NCBI GenBank assembly: GCA_024642045.1
Contig: JAHEBX010000007.1
Coordinates: 1-46,084 of the forward strand
Direction: 5' to 3'
Length of the DNA stretch: 46,084 nt
Source: Pseudorhodobacter sp.
GTDB lineage: Bacteria > Pseudomonadota > Alphaproteobacteria > Rhodobacterales > Rhodobacteraceae
The translations under genes and the position numbers were made by a program. Numbering within the stretch: position 1 is the first letter of the stretch; each line of letters opens with the position of its first letter. Shown here piece after piece: positions 37,032-45,096 of the stretch. The notes beneath the pieces are model-generated. The model worked only from the letters and a program-made list of their open reading frames with translations, ran no database searches and was not told where the DNA came from.

Positions 37032-38045
37032 ATGAAAACGGTCTTCGTCACGGGCTCTGCCGGCTTTATCGGTTATCACCTGTCCAAGCTGCTGCTGGCC
37101 GAAGGCTTTCGGGTCGTCGGCTATGACGGCATGACCGACTACTACGACATAACCCTGAAACAGCGCCGCCACGCAATGTTGCTGCAGCACGCGAACTTTT
37201 CCATGACCGAGGCTCTGCTTGAAGACCAGACCACCCTCGAAGCCGCCATGCGCGCTGCAAAGCCTGATGTGATCATCCACCTCGCGGCTCAGGCGGGTGT
37301 ACGCTATTCGCTGGAAAACCCCCGCGCCTATCTGAACGCCAACCTTATCGGCGGCTTTAACGTGCTTGACCTCGCGCGCGAACTCAAGGTTGATCACTTG
37401 CTGATGGCCTCCACGTCTTCGGTCTATGGCGCGAACACCAAAATGCCGTTTCTGGAAACCGACAAGACCGAGACGCCGCTCACCTTCTATGCCGCGACCA
37501 AAAAGGCAAATGAGGCGATGGGCCATTCCTACGCCCATATCTACGGCCTGCCTGTGACGATGTTTCGATTCTTTACCGTATATGGCCCCTGGGGTCGCCC
37601 CGATATGGCGCCCTATAAATTCACCAAAGGCATCCTCGAAGGCACGCCGATCGACATCTATAACAATGGCGACATGTGGCGCGACTTTACCTATGTTGAA
37701 GATCTGGTTCGAGGGATCCGTCTGCTGACCGATTCTATCCCTCAGCGCCCGGATACACCCGAGGAAATCCCGCCTGGAGACAGCCTCTCACCCGCGGCGC
37801 CTTATCGCGTGGTGAACATCGGCAACTCGGAAAAGGTCAATCTGATGGATTTCATCGAAGCAATCGAGGCGGCAACCGGTTGTAAGGCGATTCGCAACTA
37901 TATGCCGATGCAAACCGGCGATGTGCACGCCACCTATGCAGATGCTAACTTATTGAAATCGCTGACAGGCTATGCACCAAAGACCAACGTTCGTGACGGC
38001 ATGGCGGCCTTTGTTCGCTGGTATCGGGACTACTATAAGACATGA
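37032..38045 (+). CDS. NAD-dependent epimerase (UDP-glucuronate 4-epimerase-like)
   Basis: This is an extended short-chain dehydrogenase acting on nucleotide sugars. From the ATG at 37032 (AAAGG upstream) it has 337 residues. NAD binds at VFVTGSAGFIGYHLSKLLL; the catalytic triad is ASTSSVYG (Ser) and FYAATKKANEAM (YxxxK). MTDYYDITLKQRR near residue 40, LAAQAGVRYSLENPRAYLNA and FFTVYGPWGRPDMAPYKFTK are characteristic of UDP-glucuronate 4-epimerases of the CapI/LspL group. Galacturonate for surface polysaccharide is the likely product. It stands 26 nt after dnaQ and is closed by a strong terminator. Confidence 0.9.
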   Translation: MKTVFVTGSAGFIGYHLSKLLLAEGFRVVGYDGMTDYYDITLKQRRHAMLLQHANFSMTEALLEDQTTLEAAMRAAKPDVIIHLAAQAGVRYSLENPRAYLNANLIGGFNVLDLARELKVDHLLMASTSSVYGANTKMPFLETDKTETPLTFYAATKKANEAMGHSYAHIYGLPVTMFRFFTVYGPWGRPDMAPYKFTKGILEGTPIDIYNNGDMWRDFTYVEDLVRGIRLLTDSIPQRPDTPEEIPPGDSLSPAAPYRVVNIGNSEKVNLMDFIEAIEAATGCKAIRNYMPMQTGDVHATYADANLLKSLTGYAPKTNVRDGMAAFVRWYRDYYKT

Positions 38046-38046
38046 A

Positions 38047-38072
38047 AAAACCGGTCCCGAAAGACCGGTTTT
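38047..38072. terminator. Bidirectional intrinsic terminator between the epimerase gene and secB
   Basis: A perfect 10-bp stem, AAAACCGGTC (38047-38056) and GACCGGTTTT (38063-38072), closes a 6-nt loop. U-rich tails exist on both strands: four U on plus, six on minus. It begins 2 nt after the epimerase stop codon and serves the convergent secB as well. Confidence 0.9.
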
Positions 38073-38088
38073 AGCAATTCTATCCACC

Positions 38089-38559
38089 TCAGTTCGCCGG
38101 AACCTGCGCGCGCCGAGTCATTTCCTGACGATACAACGCCACAAAATCCACGGTGTCGATGTTCAGCGGCGGGAAGCCTCCGTCGCGTGTCACATCCGAG
38201 ATGATCCGGCGCACAAAGGGAAACAAAAGCCGCGGGCATTCGATCAACAGGAAAGGATGCAGCTGCTCATCCGGCACACCCTCGACGTGGAAAATGCCGC
38301 CGTAATCAAGTTCAAGCAGGAACAGCGTGTCATTGTTGACCTTGTTCTTTGAGGTCACCTTGAATTTGGTCACGATGTCATACTGAAAGTCTTGCGTCCG
38401 CTTGCGGGCATCAAGGCTCACCTGAACTTGAATATCCGGCTGAACCTCGGCCGAGGCGAGACCCTTTTGCGCGACCATGTTTTCAAACGACATATCCCGC
38501 ACAAACTGCGCCAGAACCGACATCTTCATCTGCGGTGCAGTGCTATTTTCTTCGGCCAT
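38089..38559 (-). CDS. secB: Protein-export chaperone SecB
   Basis: SecB keeps preproteins unfolded and hands them to SecA. The 156 residues match the family: MSVLAQFVRDMSFENMVAQK, PDIQVQVSLDARKRT, the beta-sheet core LLELDYGGIFHVEGVPDEQL with LHPFLLIECPRLLFPFVRRI, and DGGFPPLNIDTVDFVALYRQ at the C-terminus. It follows fxsA by 42 nt and is ended by the shared hairpin at 38047. Confidence 0.97.
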   Translation of the reverse strand: MAEENSTAPQMKMSVLAQFVRDMSFENMVAQKGLASAEVQPDIQVQVSLDARKRTQDFQYDIVTKFKVTSKNKVNNDTLFLLELDYGGIFHVEGVPDEQLHPFLLIECPRLLFPFVRRIISDVTRDGGFPPLNIDTVDFVALYRQEMTRRAQVPAN

Positions 38560-38601
38560 AAGCCCACTCCCTGAAAAAACCTGCGCCTTCCTAACAGGTG
38601 C

Positions 38602-39078
38602 TTACGGCTCTGTCCATTTTGACGGCCGCGTCAGAGGTTCGCGCTTTTCGGGGTCGGGAGTGACGTCCTCATAATCGGCGTCCACCCAATCCGGAGGCGG
38701 CCCGGTGCGAAACCCGCCCATCCGCACGTCGCTTACTTTCACCCGCGTGCCAATATAGGCGATGATCCCACGCCGCACGGCGGGCACCATCAGCAAAAAG
38801 CCGATCGCGTCGGTGAAAAACCCCGGCAGCATCAGCATAAACCCGCCGATCAAGATCAAGGCGCCATGCGCAAGCGGTGACAAAGGGTCGCCCATCGGTC
38901 CAGCGGCCTGAATGTCGCGCAGAACGCCCAAGCCCTGCCAGCGCACCAGAAAAGCCCCCAGAACGCCCGTGAACAGACAGATCGCCAGTGTCGGCCAAAG
39001 CGTCAACCACGCCCCAACCGTGACAAAAAGCGCAATTTCCACAAAGGGAACCAGCAAAAACAGCCCAAAAATCCACAT
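38602..39078 (-). CDS. FxsA family membrane protein
   Basis: The 158-residue protein has the FxsA pattern. It starts MWIFGLFLLVPFVEIALFVT, continues VGAWLTLWPTLAICLFTGVL, and GALILIGGFMLMLPGFFTDA then IGFLLMVPAVRRGI follow, giving about four hydrophobic segments. The C-terminal ~50 residues are polar and acidic. FxsA of E. coli lowers exclusion of phage T7 by the F plasmid when overproduced; the cellular role is unknown. It is cotranscribed with secB and diverges from the Tim44-like gene. Confidence 0.92.
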   Translation of the reverse strand: MWIFGLFLLVPFVEIALFVTVGAWLTLWPTLAICLFTGVLGAFLVRWQGLGVLRDIQAAGPMGDPLSPLAHGALILIGGFMLMLPGFFTDAIGFLLMVPAVRRGIIAYIGTRVKVSDVRMGGFRTGPPPDWVDADYEDVTPDPEKREPLTRPSKWTEP

Positions 39079-39196
39079 CGGCGCAGCCTCTCTTCATATG
39101 CTGTGCCCCAAACGGTAGACTTAGGCCCAGCCAGCCCCTACATAAGACCTCAACACCCAGATCACCAACCCCCTGGGACAATTCTTGAGGCGCTTG

Positions 39197-39856
39197 ATGG
39201 AATCCTCCCTTATCCAATTGCTCGTTCTGGCCGGTATTGCGGTCTTTCTCGTCCTGAAACTCCGTTCGGTGCTTGGCACCCGCGAGGGGTTTGAAAAGCC
39301 ACCGCTGGCCCCTGAAACAGCAAGCCCGGTAAAGCGCAGTAAGTTTCAGGTGATCGAAGGCGGTCCGGATCTGGACATTACCGACCATGTGTCCGAGGGG
39401 TCGGACTCGGCCAAGGCCTTGGCTGCGATGAAGGCCGCGGAACCTTCGTTCAATGTGGGCGAGTTTCTGCGCGGCTCGCGTGCTGCGTATGAGATGATCC
39501 TCATGGCGTTTGAGCGCGGCGATCTTGACAGTATTCGGCCCTTCCTTGCGGACGAAGTCGAGGCAACCTTTGCTCAGGCCATTAATGCCCGCGAACAGGC
39601 TGGCCTGACGATCGAGGCAAAGTTCCTTGGCATCAGTGACCTTGCTCTGTCTGAGGCAGAATATGACGCCACGACGAAATCTGCAGAAATCACGGTGCGG
39701 TTCACGGGCGAGCTGACTTCGGTCACCCGCAATAAGGCCGGCGAAGTGGTTGAAGGCTCTACCTCCGAGGTCAAGCGTCAACGCGATCTGTGGACCTTCT
39801 CTCGCCGGATGGGTGTGCAAGACCCGAATTGGCAACTGGTCGCAACTGGCGAGTAA
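39197..39856 (+). CDS. Tim44/TimA-like domain protein
   Basis: From the ATG at 39197 (GAGG 7 nt upstream) it has 219 residues. An N-terminal membrane anchor (residues ~4-20, SLIQLLVLAGIAVFLVLKL) is followed by a charged linker. The Tim44-like domain (PF04280) runs over residues ~85-218: FNVGEFLRGSRAAYEMILMA, FERGDLDSIRPFLADEVEAT, and DLWTFSRRMGVQDPNWQLVA. Family members are bacterial relatives of the mitochondrial import motor subunit and their role is poorly known. Its stop overlaps the mltA ATG (TAATG), and the pair is conserved in alphaproteobacteria as far as I know. Confidence 0.9.
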   Translation: MESSLIQLLVLAGIAVFLVLKLRSVLGTREGFEKPPLAPETASPVKRSKFQVIEGGPDLDITDHVSEGSDSAKALAAMKAAEPSFNVGEFLRGSRAAYEMILMAFERGDLDSIRPFLADEVEATFAQAINAREQAGLTIEAKFLGISDLALSEAEYDATTKSAEITVRFTGELTSVTRNKAGEVVEGSTSEVKRQRDLWTFSRRMGVQDPNWQLVATGE

Positions 39857-40878
39857 TGCGTGGGTTGGCGTGCGCCTTGGCTTTGGCGGTCGCGATGACC
39901 GCACCGCCACTTCAGGCGCAGGTGCTGGATTTCGAGAACCTCGAGGGCTGGGCGCAAGACGATCATCGCGCCGCCTTGACCGCGTTTCTAACCACCTGTG
40001 ACAAGATCAGCGGTGACGAATGGGCGCCGATCTGTGCGCTGGCCCATGATGCCAACCGCTCGGATGCTTCGGCCAAGGCGTTTTTCGAGCTGATGTTCAA
40101 GCCCGTGCAACTTGGCAATCCACCCGCCTTGTTCACCGGCTATTTTGAACCCGAGCATGCGGGCTCACCTGTCCGCACGCCGCGCTTTGCCTATCCACTT
40201 TATGCCCGCCCACCAGAGCTGCAAGATGGCCAGACCTATTACAGCCGCGCTCAGATTGAATCGGGCGCGCTTCGTGGGCGCGGTTTGGAAATCGCTTGGC
40301 TTGAAGACCCGGTCGATGTTTTTTTCCTGCAAGTTCAAGGCTCTGGGCGAATTCACATGACCAATGGCCATATCATCCGAGTTGGCTATGCGGGACGCAA
40401 TGGCTATCCCTATGTCTCGGTCGGCCAAACCATGATCGCACGCGGGATGCGCACGCCGGATCAGGTTTCGGCGCAGGATATCCGCGCCTATGTGCGCGCG
40501 AATCCGATGGCGGGGATGGATCTTTTGAATGTGAATCCGTCCTACATATTCTTTCGCAAGATCGACGAACTGACCACGGATCAAGGCCCGATCGGCGCGC
40601 TTGGCCGCCCGATCACGCCGTTGCGCACGGTTGCTGTCGATCCTGACTATACTCAAATGGGCGCTCCGGTCTGGATCGAGAAAACCGGCGCGGCGCCCAT
40701 CCGTAGCCTGATGGTGGCGCAAGACACTGGCGGCGCGATCAAAGGCGCGCAGCGCGCGGACATATTCTATGGCACGGGCGATGCGGCGGGTGATGTGGCG
40801 GGCACGGTCAAGGATGGTGGCCGAATGATTGTGCTATTGCCGATTGACCGCGCCTATGCGCTGTTGCCCGAGGGTTGA
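39856..40878 (+). CDS. mltA: Membrane-bound lytic murein transglycosylase A
   Basis: MltA cleaves peptidoglycan strands to 1,6-anhydromuropeptides. From the ATG at 39856 it has 340 residues and a Sec signal peptide (MRGLACALALAVAMTAPPLQ, cleavage near residue 21). No lipobox cysteine precedes the cut, unlike E. coli MltA. The MltA domain has ALFTGYFEPEHAGS, DPVDVFFLQVQGSGRI and VGYAGRNGYPYVSVG; the 3D domain has LMVAQDTGGAIKGAQRADIF and FYGTGDAAG with the catalytic Asp. It is coupled to the Tim44-like gene, and the smr gene follows 2 nt later. Confidence 0.94.
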   Translation: MRGLACALALAVAMTAPPLQAQVLDFENLEGWAQDDHRAALTAFLTTCDKISGDEWAPICALAHDANRSDASAKAFFELMFKPVQLGNPPALFTGYFEPEHAGSPVRTPRFAYPLYARPPELQDGQTYYSRAQIESGALRGRGLEIAWLEDPVDVFFLQVQGSGRIHMTNGHIIRVGYAGRNGYPYVSVGQTMIARGMRTPDQVSAQDIRAYVRANPMAGMDLLNVNPSYIFFRKIDELTTDQGPIGALGRPITPLRTVAVDPDYTQMGAPVWIEKTGAAPIRSLMVAQDTGGAIKGAQRADIFYGTGDAAGDVAGTVKDGGRMIVLLPIDRAYALLPEG

Positions 40879-40880
40879 AC

Positions 40881-41477
40881 ATGGCGCGTCGAAGAACCTT
40901 GCGCCCCGAGGAAGAGCAGCTTTGGCACGCTGTTGCGCGCACCATCTCGCCCATGCACCGCAGCGCCCCCAGTTTTCCGGCGCCCGAACCGTATGCAGTG
41001 AAGACCGATACCGCCGCCCCGCTCCTTCACAGTCAGCCCCGCTTGCCGCTGTTTCGGCTGGGCGAGAAATCCCGCGTTCAGAACAACCATGACCTTGCGC
41101 CAACGGTTTCGGAAAGTCTTTCGTCGGCACCGCTGCAGATGGATGCGAAAACCCACGGCAAAATGACCCGTGGCAAGCTGGCACCCGAGGCGCGGATTGA
41201 CCTGCACGGTTTGACGCTGGCCGAGGCGCATCCCGAGCTGATCCGCTTTATCCTCAATGCGCAATCGGCGGGGCTTCGGCTGGTGCTGGTGATCACGGGC
41301 AAGGGAAAGCGCCGCGACGATACCGGACCAATCCCGCAGCGGATGGGCGCGTTGCGGCATCAGGTGCCACAATGGCTGCGGATGGCGCCCTTGGGCCCCG
41401 CCGTTTTGCAGGTGACCGAGGCACATTTGAAACACGGCGGATCGGGCGCTTACTACGTTTATCTGCGCCGTCGATAG
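40881..41477 (+). CDS. Smr/MutS2 domain protein
   Basis: The 198-residue protein (GAGGG 7 nt before the ATG) has a low-complexity N-terminal half and a C-terminal Smr domain from about residue 105: ARIDLHGLTLAEAH, LVLVITGKGKRRD and HLKHGGSGAYYVYLRR. Stand-alone Smr proteins often have nuclease activity; the substrate here is unknown. It ends a plus-strand group of three (tim44-like, mltA, smr) and converges with the hydrolase gene with a 21-nt gap. Confidence 0.93.
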   Translation: MARRRTLRPEEEQLWHAVARTISPMHRSAPSFPAPEPYAVKTDTAAPLLHSQPRLPLFRLGEKSRVQNNHDLAPTVSESLSSAPLQMDAKTHGKMTRGKLAPEARIDLHGLTLAEAHPELIRFILNAQSAGLRLVLVITGKGKRRDDTGPIPQRMGALRHQVPQWLRMAPLGPAVLQVTEAHLKHGGSGAYYVYLRRR

Positions 41478-41498
41478 GGCCTGCCGGCGGGCACGCTT

Positions 41499-42605
41499 CT
41501 AGCGGGTCAGATCAGCAGCCACAGTTGCAACCGGCTTCAGCACCACCTGTGTTGCGTTTTGCACGGTCAAGACCACCCCTGGCAACAAACCGACCCGCAC
41601 GCGGCGATCACTCTCGAAGGCACCCTGAACATCCTGAATTCGGGACAGAAGGGTGATCAACGCCGCCGAGTCCCCAAAGGTGAAATGCCCCATCCCCTTC
41701 GAGAACTCTCCCACATCCAGAAAGGTCACATCCAGATCGGCGACGCGACGGACATCGCTCAACGACCCAAGTCGATCCGACTGCCCGCTAAGCATGGCAG
41801 AAAAACGCAAGGCGCGGTCGCGGTCAGAGCCAAAAATCACAAAAGGCTGCGGCAACTTGCCGATCGAATGAGCAATCACTTTGAAAACGTCAACATCGAT
41901 ATCCGGCGAAATCAGCACCACACCGCCAATCAGATCCAACGTCTTCGTGTCACCTCGGATTGAGGTTTGCCGCAGCGCTTCCATCGTCAGCCCTGCCCCC
42001 ATCGAATGCGCCACCAGCACGATGCGCTTTGCACCGGCTGCGGTAACTTCGTGCATCAAAGTCTCCAGCCCGTCGCGGGCGAACAGCGCGGAATCGCGGT
42101 CAAAGGCGTATCCCAGAGGTTCCGCCGCCGACGGCCAGGCATAGTGAATAACCGCGCCCGGCAGCTTCAGGTCATGCGAGAATTGTGCCACCCGATAGAC
42201 GCCCTCGGCGAAATTGTTGTTGTAACCGTGAATGAAGATCACCGCCTCGCCACCCTTCGCAGCAAGTTGTTTGCGCAGGTCGTTTCGGAACAAAGCGTCG
42301 GTTTGATAGACGATCTCATCAGTGGTCAGAAACTGAGTGTTTGGGTCAATCTTGCCATGTCGGGGCGGCCAATTGATCTCGCCCAGCTTGCGATCGGGCG
42401 GCACTGAAATGTCATAGCGGGCAAAATTGATCTTTTCAGAGCGGGTGTTGCCAAATTTTCCATCAGCATCTTGCTTGCGCGTTGTGCCGATAAAGATGGT
42501 CTGCAACTGCCCCACTGTTGCTGCTGCCGGATCAAGCGTCACTTGCCCGCGTGGCGTGCAGGCGACCAGAACGCTAAGGCAGATGGCGATCAAAAAGCGG
42601 TGCAT
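41499..42605 (-). CDS. Alpha/beta hydrolase of the DUF900 family, lipoprotein
   Basis: From the ATG at 42605 it has 368 residues and starts with a lipoprotein signal peptide (MHRFLIAICLSVLVACTPRG, lipobox LVAC). The DUF900 domain (PF05990) includes IFIGTTRK, FIHGYNNNFAEGVYRVAQFS, the nucleophile elbow LVAHSMGAGL (Ser) and VVLISPDIDVDVFK. A C-terminal Asp and His for the triad appear in FGSDRDRALRFS and GHFTFG. The substrate is unknown; esterase or lipase activity is only inferred. The 146 nt before it, after hslU, are AT-rich and include TATAAG, so it may have its own promoter. Confidence 0.88.
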   Translation of the reverse strand: MHRFLIAICLSVLVACTPRGQVTLDPAAATVGQLQTIFIGTTRKQDADGKFGNTRSEKINFARYDISVPPDRKLGEINWPPRHGKIDPNTQFLTTDEIVYQTDALFRNDLRKQLAAKGGEAVIFIHGYNNNFAEGVYRVAQFSHDLKLPGAVIHYAWPSAAEPLGYAFDRDSALFARDGLETLMHEVTAAGAKRIVLVAHSMGAGLTMEALRQTSIRGDTKTLDLIGGVVLISPDIDVDVFKVIAHSIGKLPQPFVIFGSDRDRALRFSAMLSGQSDRLGSLSDVRRVADLDVTFLDVGEFSKGMGHFTFGDSAALITLLSRIQDVQGAFESDRRVRVGLLPGVVLTVQNATQVVLKPVATVAADLTR

Positions 42606-42751
42606 GGGCCTGTTTTTCCCTGTTCGCAACGCTGGGTCAACCCCGAGCATTCCACCTGCGAAGCGGCGTGATTGTCTGCAATAACTATCCTTGTATTTCA
42701 GATCCTTATAGTTTCTCAGGCCTGAAACATCTGGAAACGCGCATTTCCGAT

Positions 42752-44047
42752 CTACAGAACGTAACGCGAAATATCGACATCGCGCGACAGCGCACCCAGA
42801 TTTGCCTCTACAAAGGCCGCGTCCACCAAGACCTCATCCCCTGCGCGGTCGGGCGCGGTAAAGGACAGCTCTTCGAACACCCGCTCCATCACCGTGTAAA
42901 GCCTGCGCGCGCCGATGTTTTCGACGCTGCGATTGACCTCGGCGGCGATGCGCGCAAGGGCTGCGATTCCGTCGGGGGTAAAGGAAACCGCAACGTCTTC
43001 GGTGCCCATCAGGGCGGCATATTGACGGGTCAGCGCATTGTCGGTTTCGGTCAGGATGCGCACGAAATCGCCCTCGGTCAGCGGCGCAAGTTCAACGCGG
43101 ATCGGAAGGCGCCCCTGCAATTCCGGCAGCAGATCAGAGGGTTTGGCCACATGAAACGCACCAGAAGCGATGAACAGCACATGGTCGGTTTTCACAGGTC
43201 CGTATTTGGTCGAAACGGTGGTGCCTTCGATCAGAGGCAACAGGTCGCGTTGCACGCCTTCGCGCGAGACATCGGCCCCGCGCGCATCGGCACGGGCGCA
43301 GATCTTGTCGATCTCGTCCAGAAACACGATGCCATTCTCCTGCACAGCCTCTAGCGCCGCCGCTTTGACCGCCTCGTCATCCAAAAGCTTGTCAGCCTCT
43401 TGGCCAATCAGCAGATCATAGCTGTCGGCAACGGTGACCTTTTTGCGCACGGTGCGCTGGCCAAAGGCCTTGAACAGATCTTGCAGGCCCTGCATCTGCA
43501 GTTCCATACCCTGCCCGCCCATCATCGGCATCGCGGGGGCGCTGTCGGCCAGTTCAAGCTCGATGACGGTGTCGTCCAATTCGCCGCGACGCAACTTGCC
43601 CCGAAACATCTCGCGGGTTTGTTCGCGGGCGTCCTTGCCGGCCAAAGCCTCGATCACGCGGTCTTCGGCGGCCTGTTTGGCACGGGTGGTGACGTCTTCG
43701 CGCATGGCGGCGCGGGTGTCGATCATCGCGGCATCAACCAGATCGCGGATGATACTTTCGACATCGCGGCCAACATAGCCCACCTCGGTGAACTTGGTTG
43801 CCTCGACCTTGAGAAAGGGCGCGCGCGCCAGTTTCGCCAGACGGCGCGAGATTTCGGTTTTACCCACGCCCGTCGGGCCGATCATCAGGATGTTCTTGGG
43901 ATAAACCTCGTCGCGCAGATCATCGGGCAGGTTCTTGCGCCGCCACCGGTTGCGCAGGGCCACGGCCACGGCGCGTTTGGCTTCGCGCTGGCCGATGATG
44001 TGGCGATCCAGTTCCGAGACGATTTCGCGCGGGGTCAGGTCAGTCAT
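42752..44047 (-). CDS. hslU: ATP-dependent protease ATPase subunit HslU
   Basis: HslU unfolds substrates and feeds them to HslV. From the ATG at 44047 it has 431 residues. It starts [20 protein letters not shown], with Walker [21 protein letters not shown], the pore loop GYVGRD, an I domain (~residues 110-230), Walker [17 protein letters not shown], and sensor 1/2 regions ([29 protein letters not shown]). The invariant C-terminal DISRYVL, which docks in HslV, is present. It overlaps hslV by 4 nt (ATGA). Confidence 0.98.
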   Translation of the reverse strand: MTDLTPREIVSELDRHIIGQREAKRAVAVALRNRWRRKNLPDDLRDEVYPKNILMIGPTGVGKTEISRRLAKLARAPFLKVEATKFTEVGYVGRDVESIIRDLVDAAMIDTRAAMREDVTTRAKQAAEDRVIEALAGKDAREQTREMFRGKLRRGELDDTVIELELADSAPAMPMMGGQGMELQMQGLQDLFKAFGQRTVRKKVTVADSYDLLIGQEADKLLDDEAVKAAALEAVQENGIVFLDEIDKICARADARGADVSREGVQRDLLPLIEGTTVSTKYGPVKTDHVLFIASGAFHVAKPSDLLPELQGRLPIRVELAPLTEGDFVRILTETDNALTRQYAALMGTEDVAVSFTPDGIAALARIAAEVNRSVENIGARRLYTVMERVFEELSFTAPDRAGDEVLVDAAFVEANLGALSRDVDISRYVL

Positions 44048-44601
44048 TTCGATATTCTTTCCACGGTCAGATTGCCGTTGGTATAGACGCAAATGTCGGC
44101 GGCGATGGCCATGGCACGCCGCGCGATTTCCTCGGCGGGCAGGTCGGTGGTCATCAATCCGCGCGCGGCGGCAAGGGCATAGTTGCCACCCGAACCGATT
44201 GCGGCCACGTCATGTTCGGGTTCCAGCACGTCGCCCGCGCCGGTGATGACGTAAAGATCAGCGCCATCGGTGACGATCAGCATGGCTTCGAGGTTGCGCA
44301 GGTATTTGTCCATGCGCCAGTCTTTGGCAAGGTCAACGCAGGCGCGCGCCAATTGGCCGGGGGCTGCCTCGAGCTTTTTCTCGAGCCGTTCCAGCAGGGT
44401 AAAGGCGTCGGCGGTCGAGCCTGCAAAACCTGCGACAACATGATGGCCACCGACGTCAAGGCGGCGCACCTTGCGGGCAGTGCCCTTGATCACAGTGGCC
44501 CCAAGCGAAACCTGACCGTCGCCCGCAACCACAACTTCGCCGCCCCGCCGAACCGCAAGGATGGTGGTGCCGTGCCAGCCGGGAAATGTGTCGTCTGCCA
44601 T
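44044..44601 (-). CDS. hslV: ATP-dependent protease subunit HslV
   Basis: HslV is the peptidase ring of HslUV. The 185 residues have an 11-residue propeptide ([11 protein letters not shown]) before the catalytic Thr12 in [10 protein letters not shown]. Further motifs are [44 protein letters not shown], and [23 protein letters not shown] precedes the ATG. It is the first gene of hslVU. A possible RpoH-type promoter lies just upstream. Confidence 0.97.
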   Translation of the reverse strand: MADDTFPGWHGTTILAVRRGGEVVVAGDGQVSLGATVIKGTARKVRRLDVGGHHVVAGFAGSTADAFTLLERLEKKLEAAPGQLARACVDLAKDWRMDKYLRNLEAMLIVTDGADLYVITGAGDVLEPEHDVAAIGSGGNYALAAARGLMTTDLPAEEIARRAMAIAADICVYTNGNLTVERISK

Positions 44602-44621
44602 GAAACTCTCCTAATCGAGGT

Positions 44622-44653
44622 CGAATATGTGGGCGGGGGAGGGGCGCTGCAAG
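44622..44653 (-). promoter_or_regulatory. Possible heat-shock (RpoH-type) promoter of hslVU
   Basis: On the minus strand CTTG (44653-44650) is followed after 18 nt by CACATATTCG (44631-44622). This resembles the alphaproteobacterial RpoH pattern CTTG-N17/18-CYTATNTNNG, with two mismatches. It lies about 20 nt before the hslV start codon. The match is weak, and the leader would be short. Confidence 0.3.
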
Positions 44654-44664
44654 GTTCAGATACG

Positions 44665-44687
44665 AAAAAGGCGCCCGTTGGGGCGCC
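44665..44687 (-). terminator. Intrinsic terminator of trxA
   Basis: In the leftward transcript a 7-bp GC stem (GGCGCCC / GGGCGCC) with a CAAC loop is followed by five U residues. It begins 22 nt after the trxA stop codon and isolates trxA from hslVU. Confidence 0.88.
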
Positions 44688-44709
44688 GATCCGTCAGGTG
44701 AGTCGTCGA

Positions 44710-45036
44710 TCAGATTGCCGAGACGATCCAGTTTTCCAGCGCGGCCTTGGGCGCAGCGCCGACCTTGTTCGAGACAACTTCGCCGTTCTTGAACATGAAC
44801 AGCGACGGGATGCCGCGCACGCCCAGAACAGCGGGGCTGTCGGGGTTTTCGTCGACATTTACTTTTACGATCTTGACCTTACCGGCATATTGCGCGGCGA
44901 GTTCTTCGAGTGCTGGGCCGATCTGACGGCAGGGGCCGCACCATTCGGCCCAGAAGTCGACGACGACGGGAATGTCCGACTTGCGCACTTCGGCGTCAAA
45001 GGTTGCATCGGTCACGGCGACGGTATTGGCACCCAT
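44710..45036 (-). CDS. trxA: Thioredoxin
   Basis: This is a 108-residue cytoplasmic disulfide reductant. The active site WCGPC is at residues 32-36 within [17 protein letters not shown], with [20 protein letters not shown] containing the cis-Pro and [11 protein letters not shown] after it. AGGAG lies 8 nt before the ATG. It is 60 nt downstream of addA and has its own terminator. Confidence 0.97.
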   Translation of the reverse strand: MGANTVAVTDATFDAEVRKSDIPVVVDFWAEWCGPCRQIGPALEELAAQYAGKVKIVKVNVDENPDSPAVLGVRGIPSLFMFKNGEVVSNKVGAAPKAALENWIVSAI

Positions 45037-45096
45037 GGCGGGATCTCCTGAGAGGAAAATATCAAGCCATGAACCTAGGCACCACTTGTGGTCGCG

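Noticed and set aside
38669-39910. 413-codon minus-strand open frame
   Set aside because: It lies out of frame over fxsA and antisense to the Tim44-like gene, and its product has no recognisable domain.
41478-41498. GC-rich inverted repeat between smr and the hydrolase gene
   Set aside because: GCCTGCCGGCGGGC leaves no room for a loop and has no U-tract.
42690-42751. TTTCTCAGGCCTGAAAC near-palindrome and GGAAA/TTTCC hairpin downstream of hslU
   Set aside because: Stems are short, there is no U-tract, and one arm needs a bulge, so neither a terminator nor a known operator can be supported.
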